Assembly (NCBI RefSeq): GCF_008710745.1
Contig: NZ_VYSA01000001.1
Location: 1,116,001-1,180,000, forward strand
Direction: 5' to 3'
Origin: Microbacterium rhizomatis
GTDB lineage: Bacteria; Actinomycetota; Actinomycetes; Actinomycetales; Microbacteriaceae
Length of the DNA: 64,000 bases
A model generated the notes under the pieces. That model was not told the DNA's origin. It saw only the letters and a list, made by a program, of their open reading frames with translations, and made no database searches. The translations under genes were made by a program, and so were the position numbers. How positions within the stretch are numbered: the first letter of the stretch is position 1; every line of letters starts with the position of its first letter. Of the stretch, positions 17,552 through 26,358 are shown piece after piece.

Positions 17552-18433
17552 TCAGCCGCCCTCGAACAGCCGGAGCATGTCACGGACGAGCTGGTGCGGG
17601 GCGGTCTCGCACGGCGCATGCCCGGTGGCGTACAACGCCAGACGCGCTCCGATACGCTCCGCGTACGCGGCATGCTGCGCCGTCGGCCAGAGGTCTTCTT
17701 CGCCGACGGCGATCAGTTTGGGGATGGCGACGGCAGCGACCTCGTCGGCGACGTCGGGCATCGCCATCATCTCGCCGACGATGTCGTCGATCGCGGCGCG
17801 CCGGGTGATCGCCATCCGTTCGCGCACGAACGCGATGCGGAGGGGTGGGGTGCGATTGAGGTTGTAGCGGATGCCCCACAGGATCAGTCCGGCGGCGCGG
17901 TGCGGCGGCATGTCGGAGATCGGGCCGATGTGCTTGACGCCGCGGAACACCTGCCCGGTGGCCGGAGGAGCCGCCATCAGCGTCAAGCTGGCGAAGAGGT
18001 CGGGGCGCTCGATGAGTGCGAGCTCCGCCACCAGTCCGGCGAAACTGAACCCCAGCACGTGGGCGGGAACCCCGCCGTCCTCGAGGATGGCGATCAGGTC
18101 GTCGATGTAGAGGCGGTAGTCGTAGTGCTCGCGCGGCGGCACGAGGTTCTGCGGCCCGGCGTCGACGGAGTCGTAGTGCCCCGCGATGTCGTAAGACTCC
18201 ACGCGGTAGCCCGCCCCGGCGAAGAGGGGGAACAGCCGGATGAAGTCCTCCTTCGAGCCTGCGACTCCCGACACGAGCACGACGCGGGGCCCGTCGACCG
18301 GCCCGAGGCGCACGCGCGCCAGGTCGCCGCTCGGCGCAGCGAAGCGGTCGCGCACCGTTCCCTCGGGGAAGACGTGCCAGTCGACGTCCTCGATCGCCCT
18401 GTCACGCTCGCGTGCGTCGTCGACCGTCGTCAT
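17552..18433 (-). CDS. Alpha/beta hydrolase
   Basis: Alpha/beta-hydrolase fold protein, 293 residues, cytoplasmic, substrate unknown. VVLVSGVAGSKEDF is the oxyanion loop, HVLGFSFAGLVAELAL the nucleophile elbow (Ser in GFSFAG; the usual G-x-S-x-G ends in Ala here), LIAVGEEDLW carries the acidic residue and YATGHAPCETAP the catalytic His. The start ATG at 18433 has GAGG eight bases upstream; upstream frame extension to 18586 overlaps the DyP gene and is not protein-like. It follows the DyP peroxidase gene on the same strand with 76 nt between, so co-transcription is possible. Confidence 0.85.
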   Translation of the reverse strand: MTTVDDARERDRAIEDVDWHVFPEGTVRDRFAAPSGDLARVRLGPVDGPRVVLVSGVAGSKEDFIRLFPLFAGAGYRVESYDIAGHYDSVDAGPQNLVPPREHYDYRLYIDDLIAILEDGGVPAHVLGFSFAGLVAELALIERPDLFASLTLMAAPPATGQVFRGVKHIGPISDMPPHRAAGLILWGIRYNLNRTPPLRIAFVRERMAITRRAAIDDIVGEMMAMPDVADEVAAVAIPKLIAVGEEDLWPTAQHAAYAERIGARLALYATGHAPCETAPHQLVRDMLRLFEGG

Positions 18434-18509
18434 GATCTGCGCCTCATCACGCTGCACGACATTACCCGTCCTCCGTGCGGCGGACGCACGACGTCGCGGA
18501 GAGCGCCGA

Positions 18510-19826
18510 TCAGGCGAAGAGGGCTGCGCCGACGTATGAACCGGTGGTCGCCCCGGCCGGCACGAGCCAGATGCCCGATCCGACATGCCGGATGTACTCG
18601 TTCATGGCATCGGTCGACAGTGCGCGCTGCAGTGTGACGAACTGCGCGGGTGATCGCTGGAAGGACACGAAGAACAGGCCCGCGGACAGGCGGCCGAGGT
18701 CATTGTTCCCGTCGACGAAGTTGTACCCCCGGCGCAGGATCCGCACACCGTCGTTGAGGTCGGGGTGCGCGAGCCGCACGTGGCTGCGCTGATCGATGAG
18801 CGGCTTGCCGTTGGCGCCGGTCGCCTCGAAGTCTGGCGCGGTGAACTCGTCGCCGCCGGAGAGCGGAGCGCCCTCGGCCTTGTCTCGACCGATGATGCGC
18901 TGCTGCTCGGACAGGCGTACGCGGTCCCACGATTCGATGATCATCGCGATCTTGCGGGCCACGAGGTATGACCCGCCGGCCATCCATCCCGGTTGATCCT
19001 GCGCAATCCACACGTCGGCGGCGAGCGCCGCGGAATCGTCGGCGAGGATGTTGGCCGTTCCGTCCTTGAACCCGAACAGGTTGCGCGGGGTCGTCTGCGC
19101 CGCCGTCGTCTTGGACGTGCGTCCGAACCCGAGCTGAGACCAGCGGATCTTCGCCCGCCCGAACGCGATGCGGCTGAGATTGCGAATCGCGTGGACGGCG
19201 ACCTGCGGGTCGTCGGCGCATGCCTGGATGCAGAGGTCGCCGCCGCTCTGGGCCGGGTCGAGAGCATCCCCGAGGAACGCCGGAAGGGGCTCCAGCTCTG
19301 GGGGACGCTGCCCGGCGAGTCCGAATCGGTCCTGGCCGGCGTTGTCGAAGAGCGTCGGGCCGAATCCGAACGTGATCGTCAGACCCGAGGCCGCGAGGCC
19401 GACCGCTTCACCCGTGTCGTCGGGCGGTGACTCCATCGGACCGCCGACAGCCCCCGTCGCGCTCACGTCCAGGCCCTGGGTCATGCGCGACGCGGCGTAC
19501 GACCAGTCCTGCAGGAGCGAGATGAGGTCCTCACGGGTCGTGCGCGACATCATGTCGTACGAAGCGAAATGCAGATGCTCCTGCACGGGTGTCGTGATGC
19601 CCGCCTGGTGCTCGCCGAAGAACGGGTAGGTCGTGCTCGAGGTGCCCGATGGCGTCGTCGAGGCCTGCGCGGCCACGGCGATTCCCGCCCCTGCCGCCCC
19701 GCCCACGGCCAGTCCGGCGGCGCCCGCGCCGACGAGGCCCAGCAGTCCGCGACGCGACACACCCGTGGGGGCGACCGGTTCGGATTGGGGAAGCTCGGCA
19801 GGAGGCGCATCGATCTCGTCGGACAT
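18510..19826 (-). CDS. efeB: DyP-type heme peroxidase, Tat-exported (EfeB-like)
   Basis: Dye-decolourising peroxidase/deferrochelatase of 438 residues. A twin-arginine signal VSRRGLLGLVGAGAAGLAVGG (about 24-45) indicates export of the folded, heme-loaded enzyme. Family hallmarks: the distal-heme motif FGFKDGTANI (GxxDG Asp), proximal-His region DQRSHVRLAHPDLNDG, and RRGYNF and LFFVSFQRSPAQFV near the end. Two tandem ferredoxin-like domains fill 70-430. Members of this class transfer into the iron-uptake EfeUOB system, but no efeU or efeO lies nearby, so function as a stand-alone peroxidase or heme-iron scavenger is undecided. Confidence 0.88.
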   Translation of the reverse strand: MSDEIDAPPAELPQSEPVAPTGVSRRGLLGLVGAGAAGLAVGGAAGAGIAVAAQASTTPSGTSSTTYPFFGEHQAGITTPVQEHLHFASYDMMSRTTREDLISLLQDWSYAASRMTQGLDVSATGAVGGPMESPPDDTGEAVGLAASGLTITFGFGPTLFDNAGQDRFGLAGQRPPELEPLPAFLGDALDPAQSGGDLCIQACADDPQVAVHAIRNLSRIAFGRAKIRWSQLGFGRTSKTTAAQTTPRNLFGFKDGTANILADDSAALAADVWIAQDQPGWMAGGSYLVARKIAMIIESWDRVRLSEQQRIIGRDKAEGAPLSGGDEFTAPDFEATGANGKPLIDQRSHVRLAHPDLNDGVRILRRGYNFVDGNNDLGRLSAGLFFVSFQRSPAQFVTLQRALSTDAMNEYIRHVGSGIWLVPAGATTGSYVGAALFA

Positions 19827-19932
19827 ATCGCGATAGACGCTACTGCAGGTTGGTGCCCCTCGCCTGAGAGGCACCTCTGTCACGGAGGGCAACAAACGAG
19901 CGGATGCCGGAGGCTCTGCCTACCCTCGGACC

Positions 19933-20955
19933 ATGGCAGAGTCGACCCTTCCCCTCCTTGATCTCTCCCTCCTGGACGACGGGCCGGAGGCGGCGTCGCG
20001 CTTCCGTGACGAGCTGCGCGCAGCGACGCACGACGTCGGCTTCTTCTACCTCACCGGCACCGGGATCCCTGCAGAGCTCGAGGATCGACTGCACCGCGCG
20101 GCGCGCGCGTTCTTCGAGCTGCCCGAGGAAGACAAACTCGCCATCGAGAACGTCAAGAGCCCGCACTTCCGCGGGTATACGCGCGTCGGCGGCGAGCGCA
20201 CGCAGGGCCGGGTCGACTGGCGTGAGCAGATCGATATCGGGCCGGAACGCGAACCCCTGTCCGACACCTCGGCGGCCGACTACCTGCGGCTCATCGGACC
20301 CAATCTCTGGCCGGACGCGCAGCCCGAGCTACGCGACGTCGTCGCCGAATGGCACGACCACCTGTCGGGTGTCTCGCGGAAGCTGCTGCGGGCCTGGGCG
20401 CTGTCGCTCGGCGCCTCTGAGTCGTACTTCGACGAGCATTTCGGCGAACCGTCCACCCTGATCAAGATCGTGCGCTACCCCGGCACCACCGACCCCGAAC
20501 CGCAGCAGGGTGTCGGCGCCCACAAGGATTCCGGCGTAGTCACCCTGCTTTGGGTGGAGCCCGGCAAGGGCGGCCTGCAGGTGCAGCGCGGCGATGAATG
20601 GGTGGATGCCCCTTCGGTGCCTGGTGCGTTCGTCGTCAACATCGGCGAGCTCCTCGAGTACGCGACGCAGGGCTACTTGACCGCTACGAACCATCGCGTG
20701 GTGTCGCCGCGGTACCCGGACGACCGCATCTCGGTGCCGTTCTTCTTCAACCCGGCCCTCGATCAGCGGCTGCCGCTCCTGGAGCTGCCGCCGGAGCTCG
20801 CCGCGCAAGCTCGTGGCGTCGCGCAGGATCCGACCAATCCCATCCATGCCCTCTACGGCGAGAACGCGCTGAAATCGCGACTGCGTGCGCACCCCGACGT
20901 GGCGGCTCTGCACCACGCAGACCTGGTCGCAGCGCGAGCCGCAGCATCCGCGTGA
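19933..20955 (+). CDS. 2-oxoglutarate/Fe(II) oxygenase, isopenicillin N synthase family
   Basis: Non-heme iron oxygenase of 340 residues, cytoplasmic; substrate not predictable. N-terminal DIOX_N region (about 5-125) with PLLDLSLLDD and DVGFFYLTGTGIP; catalytic double-stranded beta-helix about 170-285 with the iron ligands H-x-D in GAHKDSGVVTLLW and the distal His in ATNHRVV, and R-x-S in DDRISVPFFFNP for the 2-oxoglutarate carboxylate. Similar stand-alone genes are common in Actinobacteria and Proteobacteria and need not mean beta-lactam synthesis. TACCCT ends 6 nt before the ATG with no ribosome site, so a leaderless start is likely. Confidence 0.88.
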   Translation: MAESTLPLLDLSLLDDGPEAASRFRDELRAATHDVGFFYLTGTGIPAELEDRLHRAARAFFELPEEDKLAIENVKSPHFRGYTRVGGERTQGRVDWREQIDIGPEREPLSDTSAADYLRLIGPNLWPDAQPELRDVVAEWHDHLSGVSRKLLRAWALSLGASESYFDEHFGEPSTLIKIVRYPGTTDPEPQQGVGAHKDSGVVTLLWVEPGKGGLQVQRGDEWVDAPSVPGAFVVNIGELLEYATQGYLTATNHRVVSPRYPDDRISVPFFFNPALDQRLPLLELPPELAAQARGVAQDPTNPIHALYGENALKSRLRAHPDVAALHHADLVAARAAASA

Positions 20956-21028
20956 CGAGCCTTTAGACGGATCGCGCGCACGCTGTCAAGCGGTCGCGCG
21001 CGGCGTGGGCGTCCGCGAGGCTTGTCGC

Positions 21029-21187
21029 ATGCCCGCTCTCGCTATCGTCCTGCTCATCATCGGAATCGTCCTGCTCGCGTTCGGACTCTTCGTCGAAGCC
21101 GTGAAGTTCCTGCTCTGGCTCGGCATCGTCATCATCGTCATCGCGATCATCGCGTGGCTGATGCGCTACATCCGCCGCTCGAGCTGA
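21029..21187 (+). CDS. Small hydrophobic membrane protein
   Basis: 52-residue protein that is nearly all membrane: two hydrophobic helices (about 3-25 and 28-46) joined by FVEAVKF, ending in the basic RYIRRSS. No named family was recognised; similar two-helix peptides are frequent in Actinobacteria. Strong coding-type third-position GC. It lies 73 nt downstream of the oxygenase gene and before a palindromic repeat. Confidence 0.6.
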   Translation: MPALAIVLLIIGIVLLAFGLFVEAVKFLLWLGIVIIVIAIIAWLMRYIRRSS

Positions 21188-21213
21188 CGCCTGCGCCCGG
21201 GGCGACCCCCGCA

Positions 21214-21278
21214 CAGGAGAACTTCCCGAATCAGGATGAATAGGGAGGGGATGCTCCTGTCTCGGCGCCTTTTTCCTG
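21214..21278. repeat. Palindromic intergenic repeat, family 1 (degenerate copy)
   Basis: Left arm has CAGGAG at 21214 and CAGGATG at 21232 (18-bp step); right arm has inverted TCCTG words ending at 21259 and 21278. Same layout as the three copies near 36.6-37.8 kb but with more mismatches. Lies between convergent genes. Confidence 0.65.
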
Positions 21279-21322
21279 CTCCCGTGCGCTCGCGCCCGGG
21301 GCCGCCCCCGCACCGCGAACGT

Positions 21323-21355
21323 CGAAGGCCGCCCCACACCGTGGGACGGCCTTCG
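21323..21355 (-). terminator. Terminator hairpin after rpsO
   Basis: Near-perfect inverted repeat CGAAGGCCG...CGGCCTTCG with a CCCAC/GTGGG inner stem, 30 nt beyond the rpsO stop codon. Confidence 0.8.
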
Positions 21356-21384
21356 GAAGAAGTGCGATATACGCCGGGTCGCGC

Positions 21385-21654
21385 CTAGCGGCGGAGTCCG
21401 AGACGCTCGATCAGCGAGCGATAACGCGCGATGTCGATGTCCTGGAGGTAGCCGAGCAGACGACGGCGCTGACCGACCATCAGGAACAGACCACGACGCG
21501 AGTGGTGGTCGTGCTTGTGCTCCTTCAGGTGCTCTGTGAGGTCCTTGATGCGCTGCGTCAGCATCGCGACCTGCACCTCGGGGGATCCGGTGTCACCGGG
21601 GTGCGTCGCGTACTCTTCGATGATCGCCTTCTTAGCATCGGATTCGAGTGGCAT
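21385..21654 (-). CDS. rpsO: 30S ribosomal protein S15
   Basis: Primary 16S-rRNA-binding protein of the small subunit platform, 89 residues, full length. Conserved blocks: [38 protein letters not shown], and [12 protein letters not shown]. Start ATG 21654 has AAAGGGGAT upstream. In most actinobacteria pnp follows directly; here the next minus-strand housekeeping gene (pnp) is 17 kb away. A terminator follows, so it seems to be transcribed alone. Confidence 0.98.
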   Translation of the reverse strand: MPLESDAKKAIIEEYATHPGDTGSPEVQVAMLTQRIKDLTEHLKEHKHDHHSRRGLFLMVGQRRRLLGYLQDIDIARYRSLIERLGLRR

Positions 21655-21812
21655 AGATGGGATCCCCTTTCTCGTCATTGCGCGGCGCCCATCGCCTGAT
21701 GCGTGGGCTCTCTTTATCCGCGGCCGATCAAACGGCAACCTCCAGAGTCTACCAGTCGCCAGCCCGCGGCACGAACGACGACCGTCCTCCTGAACCGGGA
21801 TAGCCTCGAAGC

Positions 21813-21842
21813 ATGCCGCTGTCCCGCTCGATCGCCCCATGA
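21813..21842 (+). CDS. Nine-residue leaderless upstream peptide coupled to MFS gene
   Basis: ATG at 21813 encodes MPLSRSIAP and stops at TGA 21840-21842, overlapping the MFS start in ATGA. TAGCCT at 21801-21806 ends 6 nt before this ATG, the leaderless spacing seen throughout the window. The MFS gene itself has no ribosome site, so it is probably translated by re-initiation after this peptide. Inferred from geometry only. Confidence 0.45.
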   Translation: MPLSRSIAP

Positions 21843-23149
21843 TGGCGGGCCTGAGCCGCAGCAGCTTCATCGATCTGCGCCCCCTGAGGGTGAGCCCGCC
21901 GTTCGCGCGGCTCTGGATCGGCTCGACTCTTTCCGGTCTCGGTGGCCAGCTGACGATCGTCGCGGTGATGCTGCAGGTCTACGACATCACCCAGGACACG
22001 TTCGCGGTGGCGATGATCGCCGTCGCGGGCCTGCTTCCGATGATCGTGGCCGGACTCTACGGAGGGATGCTCGCCGATGCGTTCGATCGTCGGATCGTCG
22101 CGCTTCTGGCGGCGTCCGTCACGTGGATCTCGACGGCGCTGCTCGCACTCCTGGCATGGACCCACGTCGAGACGGTGTGGTGGCTGTATGTGCTGAGCGT
22201 CGTCAACTCGGCCGCCAACTCGATCGTGATGGCGACCAAGTCCGCCATCACCCCCCGGCTCCTGCCTCGAGAGCTGTTGCCGGCGGCCGCCGCCCTGAAC
22301 GGCATCACCGTGGGCGTGATGGTCATGGCGGGACCGGCGCTGGCGGGGATCCTCGTCGCCGTCGCCGGCTACCAGTGGACCTACACGATCGACGTCGTGT
22401 TGATGTTCTCGCTCTTCCTGGGCTTGTGGACCCTGCCGAGCATCAAGCCGGAGGGAACGATCGTCCGCCCTGGGCTCGAGTCACTCAAAGACGGCTGGGC
22501 GTTCCTGCGGCGTGCGCCGAACATCCGCCTCCAGTACCTCCTCGACATCATCGCGATGACGTTCGGCCAGCCGCTCGCGCTGTTCCCCGCGGTGGGCGCC
22601 GTCCTCCTCGGGGGCGGCCCCATCACGACAGGGGTCATGACCGCGGCCTTCGCCGTCGGAGCGTTCTTCTCGAGCCTCTTCTCCGGCCCCATCGGGCGGG
22701 TGCGGCACCACGGTCTGGGCATCGAGCGGGCGATCCAGGTCTACGGCGCGGCCATCCTCGCGTTCGGCGCCGTGCTCCTCGCCGGGCAGCTCGGCCTGTT
22801 CGCCCCGGCCGTGGTCGACGCGTCATCCCCGAACCTCGTCCTCATCGCGATCGCGGTCGTGTTCCTCGCGATCGCGGGTGCCGCCGACAACGTCAGTGCG
22901 ATCTATCGGTCGACGATGATGCAGTCCGCCGTCCCCGACGCGATCCGCGGCCGGCTGCAGGGCGTCTTCATCGTCGTGGTCGCCGGCGGACCCCGCATCG
23001 GAGCGCTCTACGCGGGCACGCTCGCCACCTTGACAGCGCTGTGGTTCCCTCCCCTGCTGGGTGGTTTCGTCATCATCGGGCTCGTCGGGCTCCTCGTACG
23101 ACGCCATCCCAGGTTCCGCGCCTACGACGCCGAGAACCCGGTTCCCTGA
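21839..23149 (+). CDS. MFS transporter, EntS-like
   Basis: Major facilitator efflux permease of 436 residues with 10-12 hydrophobic helices; closest in character to the EntS/MFS_3 group of siderophore and drug exporters. Visible: [14 protein letters not shown] between helices 2 and 3 (MFS loop motif), [17 protein letters not shown] and [17 protein letters not shown] in the second half. The C-terminus is short and charged. ATG 21839 overlaps the stop of the nine-codon upstream ORF; ATG 21842 is also possible. The exported compound is unknown; no biosynthetic genes are nearby. Confidence 0.85.
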   Translation: MMAGLSRSSFIDLRPLRVSPPFARLWIGSTLSGLGGQLTIVAVMLQVYDITQDTFAVAMIAVAGLLPMIVAGLYGGMLADAFDRRIVALLAASVTWISTALLALLAWTHVETVWWLYVLSVVNSAANSIVMATKSAITPRLLPRELLPAAAALNGITVGVMVMAGPALAGILVAVAGYQWTYTIDVVLMFSLFLGLWTLPSIKPEGTIVRPGLESLKDGWAFLRRAPNIRLQYLLDIIAMTFGQPLALFPAVGAVLLGGGPITTGVMTAAFAVGAFFSSLFSGPIGRVRHHGLGIERAIQVYGAAILAFGAVLLAGQLGLFAPAVVDASSPNLVLIAIAVVFLAIAGAADNVSAIYRSTMMQSAVPDAIRGRLQGVFIVVVAGGPRIGALYAGTLATLTALWFPPLLGGFVIIGLVGLLVRRHPRFRAYDAENPVP

Positions 23150-23243
23150 CCTCTCGCGCGCGCGACTGCCACTCATCAGCGGGTTTCGGACGAGGCACCC
23201 GGAGGCCGGTCCGTCGGCACCAGCGCCGGTCTAGAGTCACAGG

Positions 23244-24182
23244 GTGAACCAGCCCCTCCGCACCCCGAGCAGCGCGACCGTGACGGCGCCGTGGGTGACC
23301 GTGCAGTTCGTGCTCCTGGGGCTCATCTGGGGCTCGAGCTTCCTCTTCATGAAGGTCGCCCTCGACGGGCTCAGCCCGGCGCAGGTGGCCTGGTCGCGAC
23401 TGGTCCTGGGTGCGATCACGCTGGGGATCTTCGTGCTTGCGCGCCGCGAGGCGCTGCCCCGCAGCATCCGGATCTGGGGCCACATGCTCGTCCTGGGCGT
23501 ATCGTTCTGCGCCGTGCCGTTCCTGCTCTTCGCCTGGGCCGAGCAGCACGTCACCTCGGGGCTCGGCAGCATCTACAACGCCACCACACCGATCATGACG
23601 GCGGTGATGGCCGGACTCGTCTTCCGCGTGGAGAAGCTCCAGCCGGTGCAGCTCGTGGGGATCCTCGTGGGAATCCTCGGGGTGATGGTCATCATCGCGC
23701 CCTGGCAGGGCATCGACCTCGCCGAGAGCGTGCCCGCCCAGCTCGCGATGCTCGGCGCCACCGCCTGCTACGGCTTCAGCCTCGCGTACATGCGACGGTT
23801 CGTGTCGAACACGGGCATGAGCGCGCTGGTGTTCTCGTTCCTCAACATCGGGCTCGGCGCCGCCGTCATGGTCGCGCTCACCCCGGTGCTCGTCGTCGAG
23901 CCCGTGACGCTGTCGCCGTCGATCGTCGCCGCGGTCGTGGCACTCGGATGCCTCGGCACGGGCGTCGCGTACATCTGGAACCAGAACACGCTGCGCGCGT
24001 GGGGCCCGACCCGCGCCTCGACCGTCACCTACATCACGCCGATCGTGGGCGTGGCGCTCGGGATGATCGTGCTGGGCGAACCGCTCAGCTGGAACGAGCC
24101 GGTGGGCGTGCTCGTCGTCTTCGCCGGCATCCTGCTCGCTCAGAACCGGCTGCGCCGGGCGCGCTCCCGCGTCACCGCGTGA
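23244..24182 (+). CDS. EamA/DMT-superfamily transporter
   Basis: Ten-helix drug/metabolite exporter of 312 residues made of two EamA repeats (about 15-145 and 165-300). Typical markers: LIWGSSFLFMKVAL in helix 1, RLVLGAITLG in helix 2 and VTYITPIVGVALGMIVLGEPLSWNEPVGVLVVFAGILL in the last three helices. The start GTG at 23244 lies 6 nt after TAGAGT with no ribosome site, so a leaderless start is likely. Substrate unknown (amino-acid or metabolite export is typical for the family). Confidence 0.88.
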   Translation: MNQPLRTPSSATVTAPWVTVQFVLLGLIWGSSFLFMKVALDGLSPAQVAWSRLVLGAITLGIFVLARREALPRSIRIWGHMLVLGVSFCAVPFLLFAWAEQHVTSGLGSIYNATTPIMTAVMAGLVFRVEKLQPVQLVGILVGILGVMVIIAPWQGIDLAESVPAQLAMLGATACYGFSLAYMRRFVSNTGMSALVFSFLNIGLGAAVMVALTPVLVVEPVTLSPSIVAAVVALGCLGTGVAYIWNQNTLRAWGPTRASTVTYITPIVGVALGMIVLGEPLSWNEPVGVLVVFAGILLAQNRLRRARSRVTA

Positions 24183-24216
24183 AGGGGATGTCGGATCCCC
24201 TCGCCATGATGCCTTC

Positions 24217-25110
24217 ATGACCACTCGCGAGCCGCTCGAGATCATCGTGCCGCTGCGCGGACCGTACGATCTGCGCGAGGTCGCGCTGATGGGTTTCGGT
24301 CACCGCGACGAGAAGTCGTGGGACGGAGTGATGCGACTCGCCTTCTGCACCGACGACCTCGAGCGTCAGGTGGGAGTCGAAGTGCGCCAGGTCGACGACC
24401 GACTCGATCTGCGGGTCCATCTCGCTCCGGGCGACGTCGACGTCGATGTCGCGGTGGTGGCGCGCCAGGTCGCCCGCATCGTGTCCGCCGATCACGACGG
24501 TGTTGCCTGGGCTGCGGTGTGCCAAGCCGACCCCGTGCTGCGCCGACTCCACGACCTCGCACCCGGCTTCCGGCCGGCCAACTTCCACTCCCCCTATGAA
24601 GCGGCCGTGTGGTCGGTCATCTCGGCCCGCCGCGCCCGCGCCCAGGGCATCGGCCTGCGCCGGCGGCTCTCCGAGGCGCACGGCGCGACGTTCGAGATCG
24701 CGGGTCGCGCTGAATCCGCGCTGCCGACACCCGCCCAGCTCATCGGGATCGACGCGTTCCCAGGTCTCCCGGCGGACCGCGTGCCCCGCCTGCACGCGAT
24801 CGCGGAGGCGGCGATCGATGGGTTCCTCGACATCGACCGCCTCGTCGCGCTCGATCCTGAGGAAGCCATGGCAGAGCTCCAGACGCTTCCTGGGATCGGC
24901 CCGTTCTACAGCGCGCTCATCGTCATCCGCGCGTGCGGGCTCACCGACGTGCTCTCCACGCAGGAGACGCATTCGCGCGAGGCCATCCGCGATCTGTACG
25001 GCCTGGACCACCTGCCCAGCGACGCTGAACTCGTCGCTCGCGCCGAGACGTGGCGACCCTTCCGCACGTGGGCGTCGGTGACGCTCCGGGCGGTGGGTGC
25101 GCGCCTCTGA
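24217..25110 (+). CDS. DNA-3-methyladenine glycosylase-like protein (HhH-GPD), catalytic Asp replaced by Glu
   Basis: AlkA-type helix-hairpin-helix glycosylase fold, 297 residues. An N-terminal AlkA_N-like beta domain (1-105) is followed by the HhH-GPD domain (about 118-290): YEAAVWSVISAR, the HhH LQTLPGIGPFYSALIVIRACG (221-241) and WRPFRTWASVTLRAVG at the end. The catalytic Asp that follows the HhH in AlkA (Asp238) aligns with E250 in STQETHSREA. Whether Glu supports base excision is uncertain; the protein may be a damage sensor or a glycosylase of altered specificity. A strong terminator follows. Confidence 0.8.
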   Translation: MTTREPLEIIVPLRGPYDLREVALMGFGHRDEKSWDGVMRLAFCTDDLERQVGVEVRQVDDRLDLRVHLAPGDVDVDVAVVARQVARIVSADHDGVAWAAVCQADPVLRRLHDLAPGFRPANFHSPYEAAVWSVISARRARAQGIGLRRRLSEAHGATFEIAGRAESALPTPAQLIGIDAFPGLPADRVPRLHAIAEAAIDGFLDIDRLVALDPEEAMAELQTLPGIGPFYSALIVIRACGLTDVLSTQETHSREAIRDLYGLDHLPSDAELVARAETWRPFRTWASVTLRAVGARL

Positions 25111-25128
25111 CCGCACTGCGTGAAACGA

Positions 25129-25162
25129 CAGAGGGACGGATGCCGCAGCATCCGTCCCTCTG
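25129..25162. terminator. Bidirectional terminator hairpin
   Basis: Perfect 15-bp stem (25129-25143 with 25148-25162) and CGCA loop, between the convergent glycosylase-like and yceI genes. Confidence 0.88.
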
Positions 25163-25180
25163 TGAAGAAACGCTCCCGGA

Positions 25181-25738
25181 TCAGGCCTGGTGCGCGCCCT
25201 GCAGGTCGAGCTCGATCGTGACGTCCTTGCCCACGAGCACGCCACCGGCCTCGAGCGCGGCGTTCCAGGTCAGACCGAAGTCCTCGCGGTTGATGACCGT
25301 CTTGGCCGTGGCCCCCGCCTTGTAGTTGCCCCACGGGTCCTGGCCGAAGCCGCCGAAGTCGACGTCGAACGTGACCGGCTTGGTCGTGCCGCGGATCGTC
25401 AGGTCGCCGTCGACGAGGAACTCGCCCTTCTCGATGCGCACGCCGGTCGAGACGAAGTCGATCGTCGGGTAGGTCTCGACGTCGAAGAAGTCGGCCGAAC
25501 GCAGGTGCTGGTCGCGCCCCTCGTCCTTGGTCGAGAGCGAGGTCGCGTCCACGTGCGCCGTCAGGGTGGCCTCGAGGGGGTTCTCCGGAGCGACGAGCGT
25601 CGCCTCCTTGACGTTGAAGGTGCCGCGGACCTTCGAGATCATCATGTGGCGAACGACGAAGCTGACATCGCTGTGCGACGGGTCGAGGACCCAGGTGCCG
25701 CTCTTGTAACCGGGGATGTCGAGGGTGGTCTCAGTCAT
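25181..25738 (-). CDS. YceI family protein
   Basis: 185-residue lipocalin-like beta-barrel of the YceI family, which binds isoprenoid-type lipids (polyprenyl chains). Typical sequence: GTWVLDPSHSDVSFVVRHMMISKVRGTFN at the N-terminus, DQHLRSADFFDVETYPTIDFVS in the middle and the DLTIRGTTKPVTFDVDF strand. There is no signal peptide, so this is the cytoplasmic actinobacterial form. It overlaps no neighbour; a hairpin terminator lies 18 nt beyond the stop. Confidence 0.92.
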   Translation of the reverse strand: MTETTLDIPGYKSGTWVLDPSHSDVSFVVRHMMISKVRGTFNVKEATLVAPENPLEATLTAHVDATSLSTKDEGRDQHLRSADFFDVETYPTIDFVSTGVRIEKGEFLVDGDLTIRGTTKPVTFDVDFGGFGQDPWGNYKAGATAKTVINREDFGLTWNAALEAGGVLVGKDVTIELDLQGAHQA

Positions 25739-25851
25739 TTTTCTTCTCTCGTGAGTCGGAGGCCGGCGTTCCGGCAGCTTGGTGGGTGCAACCCTGCCGG
25801 TGCTCGGTTCTATTCCCATGAATGTAAAGGAAACTCCTGCCGCACGAAAAA

Positions 25852-25883
25852 GGAGGACGGGCGCCCCGCGGCGCCCGTCCTCC
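25852..25883 (-). terminator. Intrinsic terminator after FKBP gene
   Basis: Perfect 14-bp stem (25852-25865 with 25870-25883), CCGC loop, followed on the minus strand by a run of T (complement of 25846-25851). Confidence 0.92.
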
Positions 25884-25900
25884 CCGGGTATGGATGCGGC

Positions 25901-26269
25901 TCAGCCGACCGAGATCAGGTCGATGATGAAGATCAGGGTCTTCCCTCCGAGGAAGTGCCCTCCGGCCGGTCCGTAGGCCAGCGCCGGCGGAATGACGAGC
26001 TCGCGGCGCCCGCCGACCTTCATGCCGGGGATGCCGTCCTGCCAGCCCTGGATCAGGCCGCGCAGGGGGAACTGGATGCTCTCGCCGCGGCCCCACGACG
26101 AGTCGAACTCCTCGCCCGACTCGTACTCGACACCGGCGTAGTGGACGGTGACGGTGTCTCCGGGCTTGGCTTCGGGGCCATCGCCGACGATCAGGTCGCG
26201 GATGACCAGTTCGGTGGGGGCCGGGCCCTGTGGGGCGTCGAATTCGGGCTTCGTACGGTCATCTGTCAT
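25901..26269 (-). CDS. FKBP-type peptidyl-prolyl cis-trans isomerase
   Basis: Single-domain FKBP of 122 residues catalysing prolyl isomerisation; cytoplasmic, no signal peptide. Active-site features: DTVTVHYAGVEYESGEEFDSSWGRGESIQFPL (Tyr, Asp-Ser and Phe of the proline pocket), LIQGWQDGIPGMKVGGRREL and IPPALAYGPAG, with the final strand LIFIIDLISV. ATG 26269 is preferred over 26281; TTGGAT precedes it closely, so a leaderless start is possible. Confidence 0.94.
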   Translation of the reverse strand: MTDDRTKPEFDAPQGPAPTELVIRDLIVGDGPEAKPGDTVTVHYAGVEYESGEEFDSSWGRGESIQFPLRGLIQGWQDGIPGMKVGGRRELVIPPALAYGPAGGHFLGGKTLIFIIDLISVG

Positions 26270-26358
26270 GAGTCCATCCAACCGCGGGTCGCGATGCGGG
26301 TCAACGTGAGGGGTCTTGACAGCGCATGAGCGTCGTCGGCATGCTGAGGTCAGGCCAA

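Noticed and set aside
19933-20955. Beta-lactam biosynthesis from the isopenicillin N synthase-like protein
   Set aside because: No ACV synthetase or other cluster gene nearby; the family is broad and often stand-alone.
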